Below are positions 63,249 to 64,000 of a stretch of 64,000 bases of DNA, in pieces (within the stretch, counting starts at the first letter, position 1; each line of letters begins with the position of its first letter). A model generated the notes under the pieces. That model saw only the letters and a program-made list of their open reading frames with translations. It was not told the DNA's origin and made no database searches. The translations under genes were made by a program, and so were the position numbers. The DNA is taken from the NCBI GenBank assembly GCA_958296025.1, contig OY282430.1, positions 3,710,477-3,774,476 on the forward strand. The letters run 5' to 3'. The DNA is from an uncultured Pseudomonadales bacterium (GTDB lineage: Bacteria > Pseudomonadota > Gammaproteobacteria > Pseudomonadales > Azotimanducaceae).

Positions 63249-64000
63249 GCAACCGGCGGGCCAAAAGATTGGGCGCGTTGATGAACAAGGAGGCGCTACA
63301 GGTGCTGCGCGACCCTTCCTCCCTGTTGATCGCCTTCGTGATGCCGGTCGTGCTGCTGTGGCTGTTCGCCAACGCCATTTCCTTGGACATAGACGACGTG
63401 CGCTTCGGGGTGGTGCTCGAGGGGAACGGCCAGGCCGCCCGGGAACTAGCCGCCGCCTATGCGGCCACGCCCTATTTTCGTGTGACTCCGGCGCGGGATC
63501 GGCGGGAGCTGGATTCTTTGCTGGGCGCCGGCAAGTTGAAGGGCTATGTGGTCATTCCAGCTCATTTCGACCGGGCGTTGGATGCCGCGAACGGCGTTCC
63601 GCAAATCCAGATCATCACCGACGCCACCGAACCCAACACCGCTAAGCTCGTCGGCGGTTACGCCCAAGGGGTGCTTAACGCCTGGTGGCGGGGGCGGTCC
63701 ACCGCCGGGCGCATCGAAGTGCAGCAACGCTTCTGGTACAACCCGGAATTGAACAGCCAACAAGTTCTGATTCCCGGGGGCATCGCCATCATCATGACGA
63801 TGGTGGGAACGCTGCTGACCGCCTTGGTCGTTAGCCGAGAGTGGGAACGCGGCACCATGGAGGCCATGATGTCCACCCCGGTCAGCATGGCGGAACTGCT
63901 GGCCGGCAAGCTGACCCCATACTTTCTGTTGGGAATGCTGGCCAACCTGATCTGCACCTTCATGGCGGTGGCGGTTTACGGCGTGCCGTTGCGCGGCTCC
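63245..64000 (+). CDS. ABC exporter permease (YbhS-like), partial
   Basis: The first 252 residues are in the window. They begin with a cytoplasmic stretch (LMNKEALQVLRDPSSLL), a first helix (AFVMPVVLLWLFANAI), a ~145-residue extracytoplasmic domain (VRFGVVLEGNGQAAREL onward) and the start of the membrane core (PGGIAIIMTMVGTLLTALVV). EWERGTMEAMMSTPV is the coupling segment typical of ABC2 permeases. It overlaps the ATPase gene by 4 bp. The C-terminal helices and a probable second permease lie beyond base 64000. Confidence 0.92.
   Translation, partial: MSNRRAKRLGALMNKEALQVLRDPSSLLIAFVMPVVLLWLFANAISLDIDDVRFGVVLEGNGQAARELAAAYAATPYFRVTPARDRRELDSLLGAGKLKGYVVIPAHFDRALDAANGVPQIQIITDATEPNTAKLVGGYAQGVLNAWWRGRSTAGRIEVQQRFWYNPELNSQQVLIPGGIAIIMTMVGTLLTALVVSREWERGTMEAMMSTPVSMAELLAGKLTPYFLLGMLANLICTFMAVAVYGVPLRGS

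Noticed and set aside
1-64000. tRNA or rRNA genes
   Set aside because: I looked through the intergenic regions for cloverleaf-like or rRNA sequence and saw none; a dedicated scan could still find a tRNA I missed.

Overview
The window comes from a GC-rich gammaproteobacterium. The main evidence is the gene order carA-carB-greA-rlmE-ftsH-glmM, a gammaproteobacterial housekeeping arrangement (here without yhbY and folP). A B-family DNA polymerase II, an mpl murein-recycling ligase, TonB-dependent outer-membrane uptake and lipoproteins agree with a Gram-negative cell. Sarcosine oxidase, acyl-CoA dehydrogenases, a membrane pyrophosphatase and a PPi-dependent phosphofructokinase suggest an aerobic heterotroph that uses methylated amines and fatty acids and spares ATP and phosphate. 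Many toxin-antitoxin-like genes, two Fic proteins and gene remnants fit a marine or host-associated lineage with active gene turnover; that habitat reading is inference.

Layout. 1-1.8 kb: 5' part of a C5 cytosine methyltransferase and a DUF4172-type Fic protein. 2.1-8.9 kb: an operon on the minus strand, a giant lipoprotein with three ~400-residue repeats followed by a TonB-dependent receptor, preceded by three 11-bp-spaced PhoB-like boxes. 9.1-22.4 kb: a small lipoprotein, an SMP-30-type lactonase, carAB-greA-rlmE-ftsH-glmM, a small basic protein and the pyrophosphatase hppA. 22.4-29.9 kb: accessory DNA holding two related convergent AAA ATPases, ~0.7 kb of strongly structured non-coding DNA with a degenerate ~43-bp tandem repeat, a tandem duplication of a secreted Cys-rich gene, a divergent pair of related tiny proteins, a truncated phage terminase, a second Fic protein, an AT-rich patch and a degenerate second copy of the pfp 3' end. 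30-38.6 kb: pfp, a membrane protein coupled to mpl, polB, an RDD protein, a secreted glycerophosphodiesterase and an SDR enzyme. 38.7-42.8 kb: a toxin-antitoxin island (HTH-nucleotidyltransferase/HEPN pair under a perfect palindrome, orphan HicB next to a transposase remnant, VapBC, and an uncharacterised protein coupled to a PIN nuclease). 42.9-51.7 kb: acyl-CoA dehydrogenases, ppx, a flavin reductase, an enoyl-CoA hydratase-like protein lacking both catalytic glutamates, a CinA-nucleotidyltransferase fusion and an alpha/beta hydrolase. 51.8-57.4 kb: soxBDAG. 57.4-64 kb: a polytopic membrane protein, a probably truncated surface-protein remnant and a YbhGFS-like ABC exporter that runs off the window.

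A recurring theme is phosphate and pyrophosphate economy: a PhoB-like controlled receptor/lipoprotein pair, hppA, PPi-PFK, GlpQ and Ppx. The strongest candidates for something undescribed are the Pho-controlled triple-repeat lipoprotein/receptor pair, the facing AAA ATPase pair with its structured non-coding flank, the duplicated Cys-rich secreted proteins, and the 249-residue protein coupled to a PIN domain.
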